From: Candidatus Aalborgiella aggregata
GTDB lineage: Bacteria > Pseudomonadota > Gammaproteobacteria > Burkholderiales > Burkholderiaceae_C
DNA length: 64,000 bases
Assembly: GCA_016705065.1 (NCBI GenBank)
Contig: JADIYY010000002.1
Location: 62,001-126,000, forward strand
Reading direction: 5' to 3'
The notes beneath the pieces were generated by a model. It was given only the letters and a program-made list of their open reading frames with translations. It had not been told where the DNA came from and made no database searches. Below are positions 1 to 8,810 of this stretch, piece after piece (within the stretch, counting starts at the first letter, position 1; each line of letters starts with the position of its first letter). The position numbers and the translations under genes were made by a program.

Positions 1-600
1 TTGCACATGTTGCCAGCTTGCTTCTTCGCTGTGGATGAGCGCGTGGGGTTTTTGGCGTGAAACCAGTTGCCCATCGTCTTCGTAGTTGCGATCCGCAAAA
101 ATTTCAGCCACTACCTGAAGTCCAGCTGCTTGCCCCGCATGGTACAGCTCGGAAAGAGCTGGCGCCAATAAAATGAGTTGACTATCAAAATCTGCAATGG
201 CACGGACGATAGTCTGAGCAATATCAGCACGGATGCATGCCGCGTTGTTCAATGCGCCATGGGGTTTGACGTGTTTGATTTCGTGTTGATTGGCACTGGC
301 CATACCCGCCAAAGCGGAAATTTGGTATTGCACACAGGCATACAACTCTGCATCACTCATTTGCATGGCACGGCGGCCAAAGCCTTGCAAGTCTGGATAG
401 CTGGGGTGCGCACCGATACTGACGCCGTGCTCTTTAGCGCTTTGTATCGTTTTGAGCATGACAAGTGGATCGCCTGCATGAAATCCGCACGCAAGATTGG
501 CGCTGTTAATAATCGCCAACATCGCATCGTCAGAGCCCATCACCCAAGAGCCAAAGCTCTCGCCCATGTCTGCGTTAAGGTTGATTTTTTTCTTCATCAT
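1..600 (-). CDS. pxpA: 5-oxoprolinase subunit A (LamB/YcsF family), partial
   Basis: The frame enters from beyond the left edge, so only the first 200 codons are visible. The translation opens MMKKKINLNADMGESFG and continues with NLACGFHAGDP and a GAHPSYPDLQGFGRR segment, all hallmarks of the LamB/YcsF (PxpA) family. PxpA works with PxpB and PxpC in ATP-dependent opening of 5-oxoproline to glutamate in the cytoplasm. It is last in the order regulator-pxpB-pxpC-pxpA, 24 bases after pxpC. Two consecutive ATG codons (600 and 597) could start it. A GGGAAGA stretch lies immediately upstream. The C-terminus is not visible, so completeness cannot be judged. Confidence 0.93.
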   Translation of the reverse strand, partial: MMKKKINLNADMGESFGSWVMGSDDAMLAIINSANLACGFHAGDPLVMLKTIQSAKEHGVSIGAHPSYPDLQGFGRRAMQMSDAELYACVQYQISALAGMASANQHEIKHVKPHGALNNAACIRADIAQTIVRAIADFDSQLILLAPALSELYHAGQAAGLQVVAEIFADRNYEDDGQLVSRQKPHALIHSEEASWQHVQ

Positions 601-624
601 TCTTCCCTATCTAATTTACTGACT

Positions 625-1701
625 TCATTCATCGCCACGCAGAATGCCGTCAATCAGGTTGTGCGCCAGCAGTGTTTCGCTGTCAAAATCACCTAAGTCT
701 CTGACCGGTTTGATGGAATTTTTCCACTCTTCAAAAGCTGCCTTCTGTGCACGCAAAATGGCATGTGCTTCTGGCAAAGAAACTTTGGCAAATCGCACGG
801 ACGCCACAGACGCCCCCGAAGTATTCGCACGCATGTTTGCCAAGCGGCCAATATCCGCCGTAATCACTGAAGCAATTTTGGGATAGCCGCCTATGGTTTG
901 TCCGTCAGCCATTAATACAATGGGTATGCCATTGGGTGGCACTTGCACCGCTCCAACGCAAACACCATCAGAGGCAATTTCTGCCCCCAAAGCATTGTGC
1001 AAAAGCGGCGTGCCTTCTAGCCGATAGCCCATGCGGTCTAACTGCATGCTTAATTTCCACTCTTGAGAATAAAACGAATCAATTGATTCCGCATCAAAAT
1101 AATCCTCCTGCGGACCTGCAACGCATCGCAAGGCTGCGCTATCAAATTCAAACGGTGGGGCACAGCGCTCTGCTATTTTGGTTTGGGTTAACAAGCTATC
1201 GGGTAGTTGCGCTTTAACGTTGACGCCGTAGGTTTGCCCACTGCGCAACCCCTGTCCTAATTCGGCACGGCCATAGTAGCTGTGGCTGCCTAAAGTGCAT
1301 TGCGCATTCCAACCACCTGCCACCGCCAAATAAGCCAAACCCGAATTCACCTTGGTGCAAAGCAGTGTTTGCCCAGCTTCTAAAGTGGTACTACGCCAAC
1401 TCGGCAAACGCTGCTTATGACCATTTGGGAACAACACAAAGGCTTCAATATCACCAACCAGCGCCACTTGTGCGCTTGCTTGGGTCAATAGCAGCTGTGG
1501 GCCTTGCATTGAAATTTCAATCACGCAGTCCTCGTTTGCATTTCCGACTAAGGCGTTGGCACACGCCATGCTGAGCTTGTCTGCTGCGCCACTGATGGGC
1601 ACACCTAAATGACGATAGCCACTGCGGCCAAAGTCTTGGAAACTTGCGCCAAAGCCACTGTGCAGACATTCAAATTGTGCAAGCACTGAACTCACAGCCA
1701 T
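625..1701 (-). CDS. pxpC: 5-oxoprolinase subunit C (biotin-dependent carboxyltransferase-like, KipA family)
   Basis: The 358-residue product carries the KipA/PxpC signature near its N-terminus (FQDFGRSGYRHLGVPISGAAD), a family related to the carboxyltransferase part of urea amidolyase. It is expected to act with PxpA and PxpB in 5-oxoproline hydrolysis. The ATG at 1701 is chosen because it places the conserved block about 20 residues from the start, as in relatives. The frame stays open to 1767, but that extra segment (rich in Thr, Ala and Ile) looks non-conserved. The chosen start lies inside the end of pxpB, giving a 32-base overlap that suggests translational coupling. Confidence 0.9.
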   Translation of the reverse strand: MAVSSVLAQFECLHSGFGASFQDFGRSGYRHLGVPISGAADKLSMACANALVGNANEDCVIEISMQGPQLLLTQASAQVALVGDIEAFVLFPNGHKQRLPSWRSTTLEAGQTLLCTKVNSGLAYLAVAGGWNAQCTLGSHSYYGRAELGQGLRSGQTYGVNVKAQLPDSLLTQTKIAERCAPPFEFDSAALRCVAGPQEDYFDAESIDSFYSQEWKLSMQLDRMGYRLEGTPLLHNALGAEIASDGVCVGAVQVPPNGIPIVLMADGQTIGGYPKIASVITADIGRLANMRANTSGASVASVRFAKVSLPEAHAILRAQKAAFEEWKNSIKPVRDLGDFDSETLLAHNLIDGILRGDE

Positions 1702-2506
1702 GCCCTTGGGTTCTGCAATTGTTGCAATTGTGTTTGCCACCACTCTTGGTGGCCATGTTCGGCCCATGTATCACCGCTTGCAATGTCGATTGCATCTGCT
1801 CTTGAATGGCGATGTATTGCTCTGCACCAATGGCTTGCCAATGCACATGGTCGCCCGCAGTCAAGAGTGCGGGTTGGTTTGGCGCATGGCTTGAGAAAAA
1901 ATGAACAGGTGTTCTGCCAAGCAAGTTCCAACCGCCCGGACTTTCCCACGGATACGCGGCGCACATTTTGCCTGCAATGCCCACAGAGCCAGCAGGCACT
2001 TTGGTGCGCGGCTCTGCTAAACGCGGCAAATGCAAGACCTCTGGCAAATCACCCATGAAAGCAAAACCTGGCAAAAAACCCAACATATACACTTCAAAAG
2101 ATATACCCGTGATCAACTCAATTATTTGCTGATTTGAAAGCCCGCAACTTTTAGCAATAGAAGGCAAGTCTGGCGCATAGTCCGCCTCAAAACAGATGGG
2201 CAAATACCAATCAACTCCCTTGCTGCTTGACGCAGTATTGCCTTTTGACAATTCCAACAAAAATTGCCCCAATGCAATAGCATCCGTATGCAGCGGGTCG
2301 TAGTGCACGCTCAGCGAACGCAAGCTGGGAACGGTATCTAAAATAACGCCGAACGGGTGTAAGTTTGCTACTTTCAGTGCATCGCGGAAGGCTAAAACCC
2401 GCTGATGGTTTTGCGCATTGGCTACACGTCCAAATTCAATCGTCCAAGCGCTATCGCCTAAGTTCAGCAGCTTAGGTTTTTCATAACTTGCCGTGTTGTC
2501 CAACAT
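1670..2506 (-). CDS. pxpB: 5-oxoprolinase subunit B (KipI family)
   Basis: The 278-residue product has the KipI/PxpB (AHS1) core: YMLGFLPGFAFMGDLP, RTKVPAGSVGIAG and SPGGWNLLGRTP, followed by a GDHVHW segment near the usual end. It is a partner of PxpC in the 5-oxoprolinase complex. The ATG at 2506 begins one base after the stop codon of the regulator, so the two are probably cotranscribed. The protein continues about 40 residues beyond the usual family end with a low-complexity tail containing Cys, Asn and Gly, which overlaps the pxpC start. This could be a genuine extension or the result of an old frame change near the terminus. Confidence 0.9.
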   Translation of the reverse strand: MLDNTASYEKPKLLNLGDSAWTIEFGRVANAQNHQRVLAFRDALKVANLHPFGVILDTVPSLRSLSVHYDPLHTDAIALGQFLLELSKGNTASSSKGVDWYLPICFEADYAPDLPSIAKSCGLSNQQIIELITGISFEVYMLGFLPGFAFMGDLPEVLHLPRLAEPRTKVPAGSVGIAGKMCAAYPWESPGGWNLLGRTPVHFFSSHAPNQPALLTAGDHVHWQAIGAEQYIAIQEQMQSTLQAVIHGPNMATKSGGKHNCNNCRTQGHGCEFSACTI

Positions 2507-2507
2507 A

Positions 2508-3062
2508 CTACAACGACGATGCAGCACGCGCTGCTTGGTCGTAAACGCCTGACAATACACGCAGCAGCCGAGCCAATTCGCCAATATCGCGGTTCAGCGC
2601 TTCGTCAGCATGTAAGGCATCAATCAGGCACTGTTCACGCACTTGTCGGTAGCGCTCAACATAATTGCACCCCAACTCGGTAGCGGTATAACCAACCTCT
2701 TTGCCGCTTTTGCTGGCCTCAACGACACCAATCGCTTGCAATTTCTTCAGTGAGTAGTTCACCAAATGGGTGTCCTCGATATTCATGATGAAGCAGATGT
2801 CGGCAAGCCGCTTGCCACGCGCGCGGTGCGTGACGTGGTGCATGATCAGCACATCCAAGGGCGTTAATTCTTTAAGTCCGGCTGCACGCATGCAGTGCAT
2901 CACCCATCGGTGAAAAGCGTTGCCAGCGACGATGAGCCCAAATTCGAACTCGCTCATTTCAGCAGATTGCGGTGACACCAAATGCGCCGAGGAAACGATG
3001 GGCGATTTGCTCGCCTGCACGCGAGCACCAACAGGAGTAGGAGTGGTTTTTTTAGTAGCCAT
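2508..3062 (-). CDS. MarR-like winged-helix transcriptional regulator
   Basis: This 184-residue protein has a winged-helix core (roughly residues 60-130: ELTPLDVLIMHHVTHRARGK, then ADICFIMNIEDTHLVNYSLKKL) typical of the MarR-like helix-turn-helix group. The first 35 residues are basic and Thr/Ser/Pro-rich and probably disordered. It starts the pxpB-pxpC-pxpA operon and faces the TRAP transporter genes, so it is a natural candidate to regulate both. The inverted repeats just upstream of its start codon support an autoregulatory operator. The effector is unknown; 5-oxoproline or a related amino-acid derivative would fit the neighbours. Confidence 0.82.
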   Translation of the reverse strand: MATKKTTPTPVGARVQASKSPIVSSAHLVSPQSAEMSEFEFGLIVAGNAFHRWVMHCMRAAGLKELTPLDVLIMHHVTHRARGKRLADICFIMNIEDTHLVNYSLKKLQAIGVVEASKSGKEVGYTATELGCNYVERYRQVREQCLIDALHADEALNRDIGELARLLRVLSGVYDQAARAASSL

Positions 3063-3064
3063 GC

Positions 3065-3148
3065 AATGATTCTAGGTTTTTATTGATAAATTATCAACAA
3101 TATGTTGATAATTAGGGATAACACCTATTCTTCAAAAATAGAATCATT
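3065..3148. promoter_or_regulatory. Nested inverted repeats in the divergent regulator/TRAP promoter region
   Basis: Three related half-sites lie at 3083-3111: TTGATAA, then TTATCAACA, then TGTTGATAA, the last two forming a perfect 9-base dyad with a 3-base centre. A second perfect 10-base inverted repeat surrounds it, AATGATTCTA at 3065-3074 and TAGAATCATT at 3139-3148. The placement between the regulator start (3062) and dctP (3217) fits an operator for the MarR-like protein. Binding itself is inferred. Confidence 0.6.
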
Positions 3149-3216
3149 ACTAGACTGGCTGCTTCGGTAAGTTTTTGTCTGTTTATTGATCTGTTAATTG
3201 ACTATAGGAGTTCACT

Positions 3217-4188
3217 ATGAAATTACGAATAATGGCTTTGGGTGCCACAGCCTTGCTTTTTTCGGCGCAAGCCGCCTTGGCACAGACCAAGTGGGATTTG
3301 GCTTCGGCCTATCCTGCTAGCAATTTTCATTCTGAAAATTTGGTCCAATTTGCGAACGACATTGACAAAGCAAGCGCTGGTAAATTGAAAATCACGGTTC
3401 ACGCAGGTGCATCGCTATTCAAAGCACCTGAAATCAAACGCGCGGTACAAGGCGGACAAGCGCAGGCAGGCGAAATAATTTTGGCCAACTTTCAAAATGA
3501 ATGGCAAATCTATGGTGCTGACGGACTACCCTTCCTGGCCGACAGTTATGACGAAGCTGCAAAACTGTACCGAATTCAAAAACCAGTGATGGAGAAAAAA
3601 CTCGCCGAACAAGGTATGCAATTGCTCTATTCTGTGCCGTGGCCACCGCAAGGTTTGTACAGTAAAAAGCCGATTGCTTCAGCCGCCGATTTAAAAGGCG
3701 TTAAATGGCGCGCCTATAGCCCTGCAACGGCTCGCATCGCCGAACTGGTTGGTGCACAACCCGTCACAGTGCAAGCGGCAGAGCTGTCACAAGCGCTGGC
3801 AACGGGTGTGGTTGAAGCGAATATGACTTCAGGCGCTACCGGTGTGGATAGCAAACTGTATGAACACTTAAAGTACTACTACGACTTGCAAGCATGGTTG
3901 CCCAAAAATGTGGTGATTGTGAATAAAAAAGCATTTGATGGACTTGATAAAGCGACACAAGGCGCGGTTTTAAAAGCTGCTGCAGATGCTGAAAGCCGCG
4001 GTTGGGCTAAGTCACAAAAAGTAAATACAGATACTTTAGCAACGCTGAAAAGCAATGGCATGACTATTCTGCCGCCTTCTGCTGCTTTGAAAGCAGATAT
4101 GAAAAAAGTGGGCGAAGTCATGGAAAAAGAATGGCTTGAAAAATCAGGCGCAGAAGGCAAGAGCATGATAGATGCGTATCGCAAGTAA
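3217..4188 (+). CDS. dctP: TRAP transporter solute receptor (DctP family)
   Basis: The 323-residue protein begins with a signal peptide (about residues 1-22, ending ALAQ) and has a DctP-type periplasmic receptor fold: ASAYPASNFHSENLVQFANDI, a KGVKWRAYSPATARIAE segment with the conserved carboxylate-binding Arg region, and PKNVVIVNKKAF. TRAP receptors usually bind organic acids for Na+-driven uptake. A TAGGAG Shine-Dalgarno sits eight bases ahead of the ATG. It is followed by the small and large membrane subunits. The divergent 5-oxoprolinase operon suggests that the substrate could be 5-oxoproline or a similar carboxylate, which is an inference from context only. Confidence 0.93.
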   Translation: MKLRIMALGATALLFSAQAALAQTKWDLASAYPASNFHSENLVQFANDIDKASAGKLKITVHAGASLFKAPEIKRAVQGGQAQAGEIILANFQNEWQIYGADGLPFLADSYDEAAKLYRIQKPVMEKKLAEQGMQLLYSVPWPPQGLYSKKPIASAADLKGVKWRAYSPATARIAELVGAQPVTVQAAELSQALATGVVEANMTSGATGVDSKLYEHLKYYYDLQAWLPKNVVIVNKKAFDGLDKATQGAVLKAAADAESRGWAKSQKVNTDTLATLKSNGMTILPPSAALKADMKKVGEVMEKEWLEKSGAEGKSMIDAYRK

Positions 4189-4220
4189 TCGTTGATTGAA
4201 TGCGCTGATTGGAAACGCGG

Positions 4221-4724
4221 ATGCGAAATATTCTTGACAAACTCTATGTGTCATCCATTTGGCTAGCCGCGATCATGATGATTGGCGTGCTGGTGATGGT
4301 GCTTACCTCCATCATCAGTCGCTTGCTGCACTTTCATGTACCCGGCACAGATGCCTATGCCGGCTATGCAATGGCTGGTGCCGGTTTTTTAGCCTTGGCG
4401 CACACCTTGAAATGCAATGAGCATATACGTGTCACTCTCATTATCGGCAAACTAAATAGCGCACCGCGCCGTGTGATGGAATTGTGGTCATTATCGGTCG
4501 CTGTTTTGTTATCTGGCTTGCTGACCTTTTATGCTTGGCGCTTGGTGATTCAGTCGCACGAATTTCACGATATTTCAACCGCCAACGATGCCACACCGCT
4601 TTGGATTCCACAGATATTAATGGGCATCGGCGTCAGCGTTTTGTTCGTAGCATTCATAGATGAGTGGTTTTTAGAATGGACAGGGAATCGTTCGCACACC
4701 ACAACGGATACACGTCATGAATGA
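4221..4724 (+). CDS. dctQ: TRAP transporter small permease (DctQ family)
   Basis: A 167-residue protein with four predicted membrane helices (for example WLAAIMMIGVLVMVLTSIIS near the N-terminus) and the DctQ pattern of short loops. It supports assembly of the TRAP permease in the inner membrane. The ATG at 4221 is preferred; an in-frame TTG at 4209 is a possible alternative start. The last eight bases overlap the start of dctM (ATGAATGA), indicating coupled translation. Confidence 0.9.
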   Translation: MRNILDKLYVSSIWLAAIMMIGVLVMVLTSIISRLLHFHVPGTDAYAGYAMAGAGFLALAHTLKCNEHIRVTLIIGKLNSAPRRVMELWSLSVAVLLSGLLTFYAWRLVIQSHEFHDISTANDATPLWIPQILMGIGVSVLFVAFIDEWFLEWTGNRSHTTTDTRHE

Positions 4725-6012
4725 TTTATGGATAACGGCTTTTCTCATCATCGCCTTATTCGCCTTGCTGGGAAGCGGGGTATGGATAGGTCTTACGCTT
4801 GCTGGCGTGGCTTGGATTGGCATGGAGGTGTTTTCGTCACGCCCAGCAGGCGATGCCATGGTGCTCACCATTTGGGGCGCTGCCAGTAGCTGGACGCTGA
4901 CCGCACTGCCGCTTTTCGTATGGATGGGAGAAATCCTTTTTCGTACCAAATTGTCCGAAAGTATGTTCAGAGGGCTTGCACCATGGGTCAATGCCCTGCC
5001 TGGGCGATTGCTGCATACCAATATTTTGGGCAGCACCATCTTTGCAGCGGTGTCAGGCTCTTCTGCCGCCACTTGCGCAACCATTGGCAAGATGACGATT
5101 CCTGAATTAACCAAGCGCGGTTATCCTGCAGAGTTAGTCGTCGGTTCACTGGGCGGCGCCAGTACACTGGGATTGTTGATTCCGCCCTCCATCGTCATGA
5201 TTGTGTATGGCGTTGCAGCGGAGGTATCGATAGCCAAATTGTTTGTGGCTGGAGTGATCCCCGGCCTCCTGTTGGCCTCCATGTTCAGCGCCTACTTGAT
5301 GGTTTGGGCGCTGTTGCATAAAGACAAAATTCCCCAGTCAGAAGCTCATTTCACCTTTACCCAAAAACTAAGCGAGTCGCGTCACCTGATTCCGGTGGTA
5401 CTGCTGATTGCTGGCGTGATTGGCACGATCTACACGGGTATTGCAACGGCCACAGAAGCTGCTGCCATTGGCGTGGTAGGTGCGCTCATTTTGTCAGCGT
5501 TTCAAGGCTCGCTCAATTGGCATACTTTTCGCGATTCCTTGTTGGGAGCGACGCGCTTGTACTGCATGATAGCCTTGATTTTGGCTGGCGCGGCTTTTCT
5601 CACATTGGCCATGGGCTATATTGGTTTACCTCGGCACTTGGCAGAATTTGTAGGAGGTTTGGGTTTGTCCCCAGCGATGCTTCTGGTTGCGCTGGCGTTG
5701 TTTTACATTGTGCTGGGTTGCTTTTTAGACGGCATTTCTATGATTGTGCTGACGATGGGCGTTATTTTGCCGACCGTCAGCGCGGCAAAAATTGACCTCA
5801 TTTGGTTTGGAATTTTTATCGTCATCGTCGTTGAAATGGCACAAATTACACCGCCTGTGGGTTTTAATTTATTCGTACTTCAAGGCATGACAAAACGCGA
5901 TATCACTTGGATAGCCAAGGTTTGCATGCCCTACTTTTTCATCATGGTAGCGGCTGTCACTTTGTTATGGTGGTTTCCACAGTTGGTGACATGGATGCCG
6001 AATCGCATGTAG
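4717..6012 (+). CDS. dctM: TRAP transporter large permease (DctM family)
   Basis: The 431-residue protein is full length for DctM, with about 12 hydrophobic segments and typical motifs including the Gly/Ser-rich FAAVSGSSAATCATIG and GLLIPPSIVMIVYG stretches and the C-terminal EMAQITPPVGFNLFV block. It forms the transport channel with DctQ in the inner membrane. It is the last gene of the TRAP operon. A repeat copy follows 8 bases after its stop and separates it from the convergent alaS. Confidence 0.93.
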   Translation: MNDLWITAFLIIALFALLGSGVWIGLTLAGVAWIGMEVFSSRPAGDAMVLTIWGAASSWTLTALPLFVWMGEILFRTKLSESMFRGLAPWVNALPGRLLHTNILGSTIFAAVSGSSAATCATIGKMTIPELTKRGYPAELVVGSLGGASTLGLLIPPSIVMIVYGVAAEVSIAKLFVAGVIPGLLLASMFSAYLMVWALLHKDKIPQSEAHFTFTQKLSESRHLIPVVLLIAGVIGTIYTGIATATEAAAIGVVGALILSAFQGSLNWHTFRDSLLGATRLYCMIALILAGAAFLTLAMGYIGLPRHLAEFVGGLGLSPAMLLVALALFYIVLGCFLDGISMIVLTMGVILPTVSAAKIDLIWFGIFIVIVVEMAQITPPVGFNLFVLQGMTKRDITWIAKVCMPYFFIMVAAVTLLWWFPQLVTWMPNRM

Positions 6013-6020
6013 TGGGAGTA

Positions 6021-6083
6021 CTATAATTTTAATAGCACTCTAGGCAATCAATACGCCGGCTAGAGGCCAATTTGTTATATAAA
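6021..6083 (-). repeat. Intergenic repeat family, copy R1
   Basis: Reverse-oriented copy. It contains the family core read on the minus strand (TTGGCCTCTAGCCGGCGTAT, then TGATTGCCTAGAGTGCTATT) and ends with GCTATT and a near-matching AT-rich arm. It lies between the convergent dctM and alaS genes, about 45 bases downstream of the alaS stop and in the same orientation as alaS. Confidence 0.9.
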
Positions 6084-6128
6084 ATCGGCTAGCGCCAGCT
6101 TATCCTTGTTAGCCCAGATTAACCTCGA

Positions 6129-8780
6129 TTAACCCAGTTTTTCACTGACCCAGCCTTGCGCACTTGCCAGTGCTTTGTCTAAGCCAGCCGCATCGGTGCC
6201 GCCGGCCATCGCCATGTCGGGCTTGCCACCGCCTTTGCCGCCAACTTGTGCGGCGAGGAAGTTGACCAATTCACCCGCTTTGACTTTGCCCATCACGTCG
6301 GCTGTCGCACCCACCGCGATTTGCACTTTGCCAGCATCGCTGCTGGCCAGCACGACCACTGCGGATTTGAGTTTGTCTTTGAGCTTGCCCACGGTATCGC
6401 GCAATGTTTGTGCAGCATCAGCGGCTGATACGCCTTCCATTTTGGCGACAAGTAGTTTGCAAGCTTTAAGTTCCACCGCTTTGGACAACAGTGCATCGCC
6501 TTGGTGCGACGCCAATTGGCCTTTGAGTGCGCTGATTTCTTTTTCCAGCGCCTTGCTGTGGTCCAGCACGGTTTGAATGCGTTCGCTCAACTCTGGCACA
6601 GTCACTTTGAGTGCGCCTGCGGCTTTGGCAGCCGTGCTTTCCAGCTCTTGTACATAGACCAAGGCATTTTTGCCGGTTACCGCCTCTATGCGACGCACGC
6701 CTGAGGCAATGCCCGCTTCAGCAACGATTTTGAACAAGCCAATGTCGCCCGTGCGCTGCACATGCACACCGCCGCACAGTTCGATGCTGCTTCCGATGTT
6801 CAGCACGCGCACACTGTCGCCGTACTTTTCGCCAAACAACATCATTGCGCCAGTGGCTTTGGCGGCTTCGATGTCCATCACGCGGGCGCTGGCTGCTGCG
6901 TTGTCCAAAATTTCGGCATTGACCTTGGCTTCAATCGCAGTGATTTGCGCGTCGGTCACGGGTGCGTTGTGCGCAAAGTCAAAACGCGTGCGCTCGGCAT
7001 TGACCAAGCTGCCTTTTTGTTGCACGTGTTCACCCAGCACTTCGCGCAGGGCTTTGTGCATCAAATGCGTGGCGCTGTGGTTGCGGATGGTTTTGGCACG
7101 CATGTCCATGCTCACTTGCGCAGTCACCGTGTCGCCCACTTTCAAGCTGCCTGATGTCAACACACCGTGGTGGCCAAACACATCGGCTTTGATTTTTTGT
7201 GTGTCTTGCACTTCAAAGACATTGCCGCCTGCGCTGATGAGACCTTCATCACCCACCTGCCCGCCGCTTTCCGCGTAGAACGGTGTCGTTTCTAACACGA
7301 TGACGCCATTTTGACCTGCATTTAAGCTTGTGGTCGGCGTACCATCTGCGTAGAGTGCTATGATTTTGGTAGTGCTATCCAGCTTCTCGTAGCCCACAAA
7401 TTCATTACCCGCACCGCTGTAGTCCAGCGCTTTGTCCATTTTGAATTTGCCTGCAGCGCGTGCGCGATTTTTCTGCTGCTCCATCGCCACCGCAAAACCC
7501 GCTTCGTCCACTTCCACACCACGGTCGCGGCACACGTCGGCCGTTAAGTCGAGCGGGAAGCCATAGGTGTCATGCAATTTGAAGGCCACCTCACCCGCCA
7601 AGACTTTGTCACCATCTTTGAGTGAGCCGTCCAACAGCTTCATGCCGGTTTCCAGCGTTTCAAAAAAGCGCTCTTCTTCTTGCTTCAGCACCTCGGTGAT
7701 GCGCTGTTGTTGCTTGGCCATGTTGGGGTAAGCATCGCCCATGACCTTGACCAAGTCTGCCACCAGCTTGTGGAAGAATGGCGATTTTTTGCCGAGTAAA
7801 TATCCGTGGCGAATGGCGCGGCGTATGATGCGGCGCTGCACGTAGCCGCGGCCTTCGTTGCTGGGCAATACGCCATCGCTGACTAAAAATGCGGTGGCGC
7901 GAATGTGGTCTGCAATCACGCGCAGACTCTTGTTATCCAAATCGGTGGTGCCAGTTTCACGCGCAGCGGCTTTGATCAAGGCGTCAAAAATATCGATTTC
8001 GTAATTGCTGTGCACATGCTGCAAGATGGCAGAAATGCGTTCCAAGCCCATGCCGGTATCGACACACGGCGCTGGCAATTTCACCAAGCTACCATCGGCC
8101 TGCATGTCAAACTGCATGAACACGTGGTTCCAAATTTCGATGAAGCGGTCGCCATCTTCGTCCGGGCTGCCCGGTGGGCCGCCTGGAATGTGTGGACCAT
8201 GGTCATAAAAAATCTCGCTGCATGGACCGCATGGACCGGTGTCCGCCATCATCCAAAAATTGTCAGACGCGTATTTTTTGCCTTTGTTGTCGCCAATGCG
8301 CACAATGCGGTCGGCGGGTAAACCAATTTCTTTGTGCCAAATGTCGTAGGCTTCGTCGTCGTCGATGTACACCGTCACCAGCAAACGCTCGGCTGGCAAT
8401 TTGTAGACTTGGGTCAACAGCTCCCAACCCCATTTGATGGATTCGCGTTTGAAGTAGTCGCCAAAGCTCCAATTGCCCAACATCTCAAAAAAGGTGTGAT
8501 GCCGCGCGGTGTAACCCACGTTTTCCAAATCGTTGTGTTTGCCGCCTGCACGCAAGCACGCTTGCACGCTGGCTGCGCGCACGTAGGGGCGCTTGTCTTG
8601 CCCCAAAAACACGTCTTTGAACTGCACCATGCCCGAGTTGGTGAACATCAGCGTCGGGTCGTTACCGGGTACCAGTGAACTGGACGCCACCACGGCGTGC
8701 CCGCGTTCGGCATAAAAGTCGAGGAAAGATTTGCGAATGTCAGCGACGGAAAATTTGGGGTTGGATGCAGGTTGATTCAT
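6129..8780 (-). CDS. alaS: Alanyl-tRNA synthetase
   Basis: The 883-residue product is full length. It charges tRNA-Ala in the cytoplasm. Visible landmarks are the N-terminal catalytic core (SSLVPGNDPTLMFTNSGMVQ), the editing domain with HSATHLMHKAL, the zinc-binding CGGVHVQRTGDIG motif, and the Gly-rich C-terminal end (GGKGGGKPDMAMAGG). The ATG at 8780 is chosen because MNQPASNPKFSVADIR matches the usual N-terminus; the frame stays open to 8801. A TATAAT hexamer (minus strand, 8788-8793) lies seven bases before this ATG. No frame lesions are seen. Confidence 0.97.
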   Translation of the reverse strand: MNQPASNPKFSVADIRKSFLDFYAERGHAVVASSSLVPGNDPTLMFTNSGMVQFKDVFLGQDKRPYVRAASVQACLRAGGKHNDLENVGYTARHHTFFEMLGNWSFGDYFKRESIKWGWELLTQVYKLPAERLLVTVYIDDDEAYDIWHKEIGLPADRIVRIGDNKGKKYASDNFWMMADTGPCGPCSEIFYDHGPHIPGGPPGSPDEDGDRFIEIWNHVFMQFDMQADGSLVKLPAPCVDTGMGLERISAILQHVHSNYEIDIFDALIKAAARETGTTDLDNKSLRVIADHIRATAFLVSDGVLPSNEGRGYVQRRIIRRAIRHGYLLGKKSPFFHKLVADLVKVMGDAYPNMAKQQQRITEVLKQEEERFFETLETGMKLLDGSLKDGDKVLAGEVAFKLHDTYGFPLDLTADVCRDRGVEVDEAGFAVAMEQQKNRARAAGKFKMDKALDYSGAGNEFVGYEKLDSTTKIIALYADGTPTTSLNAGQNGVIVLETTPFYAESGGQVGDEGLISAGGNVFEVQDTQKIKADVFGHHGVLTSGSLKVGDTVTAQVSMDMRAKTIRNHSATHLMHKALREVLGEHVQQKGSLVNAERTRFDFAHNAPVTDAQITAIEAKVNAEILDNAAASARVMDIEAAKATGAMMLFGEKYGDSVRVLNIGSSIELCGGVHVQRTGDIGLFKIVAEAGIASGVRRIEAVTGKNALVYVQELESTAAKAAGALKVTVPELSERIQTVLDHSKALEKEISALKGQLASHQGDALLSKAVELKACKLLVAKMEGVSAADAAQTLRDTVGKLKDKLKSAVVVLASSDAGKVQIAVGATADVMGKVKAGELVNFLAAQVGGKGGGKPDMAMAGGTDAAGLDKALASAQGWVSEKLG

Positions 8781-8810
8781 ACCTGCAATTATAGATTTCA
8801 AGCGCTGCTT

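Noticed and set aside
7325..7372. Repeat-like sequence (CGGCGTA, TAGAGTGCTAT) inside alaS
   Set aside because: Identity is concentrated in two short blocks, and the encoded IIALYADGTP segment is ordinary for AlaS, so convergence is as likely as insertion.
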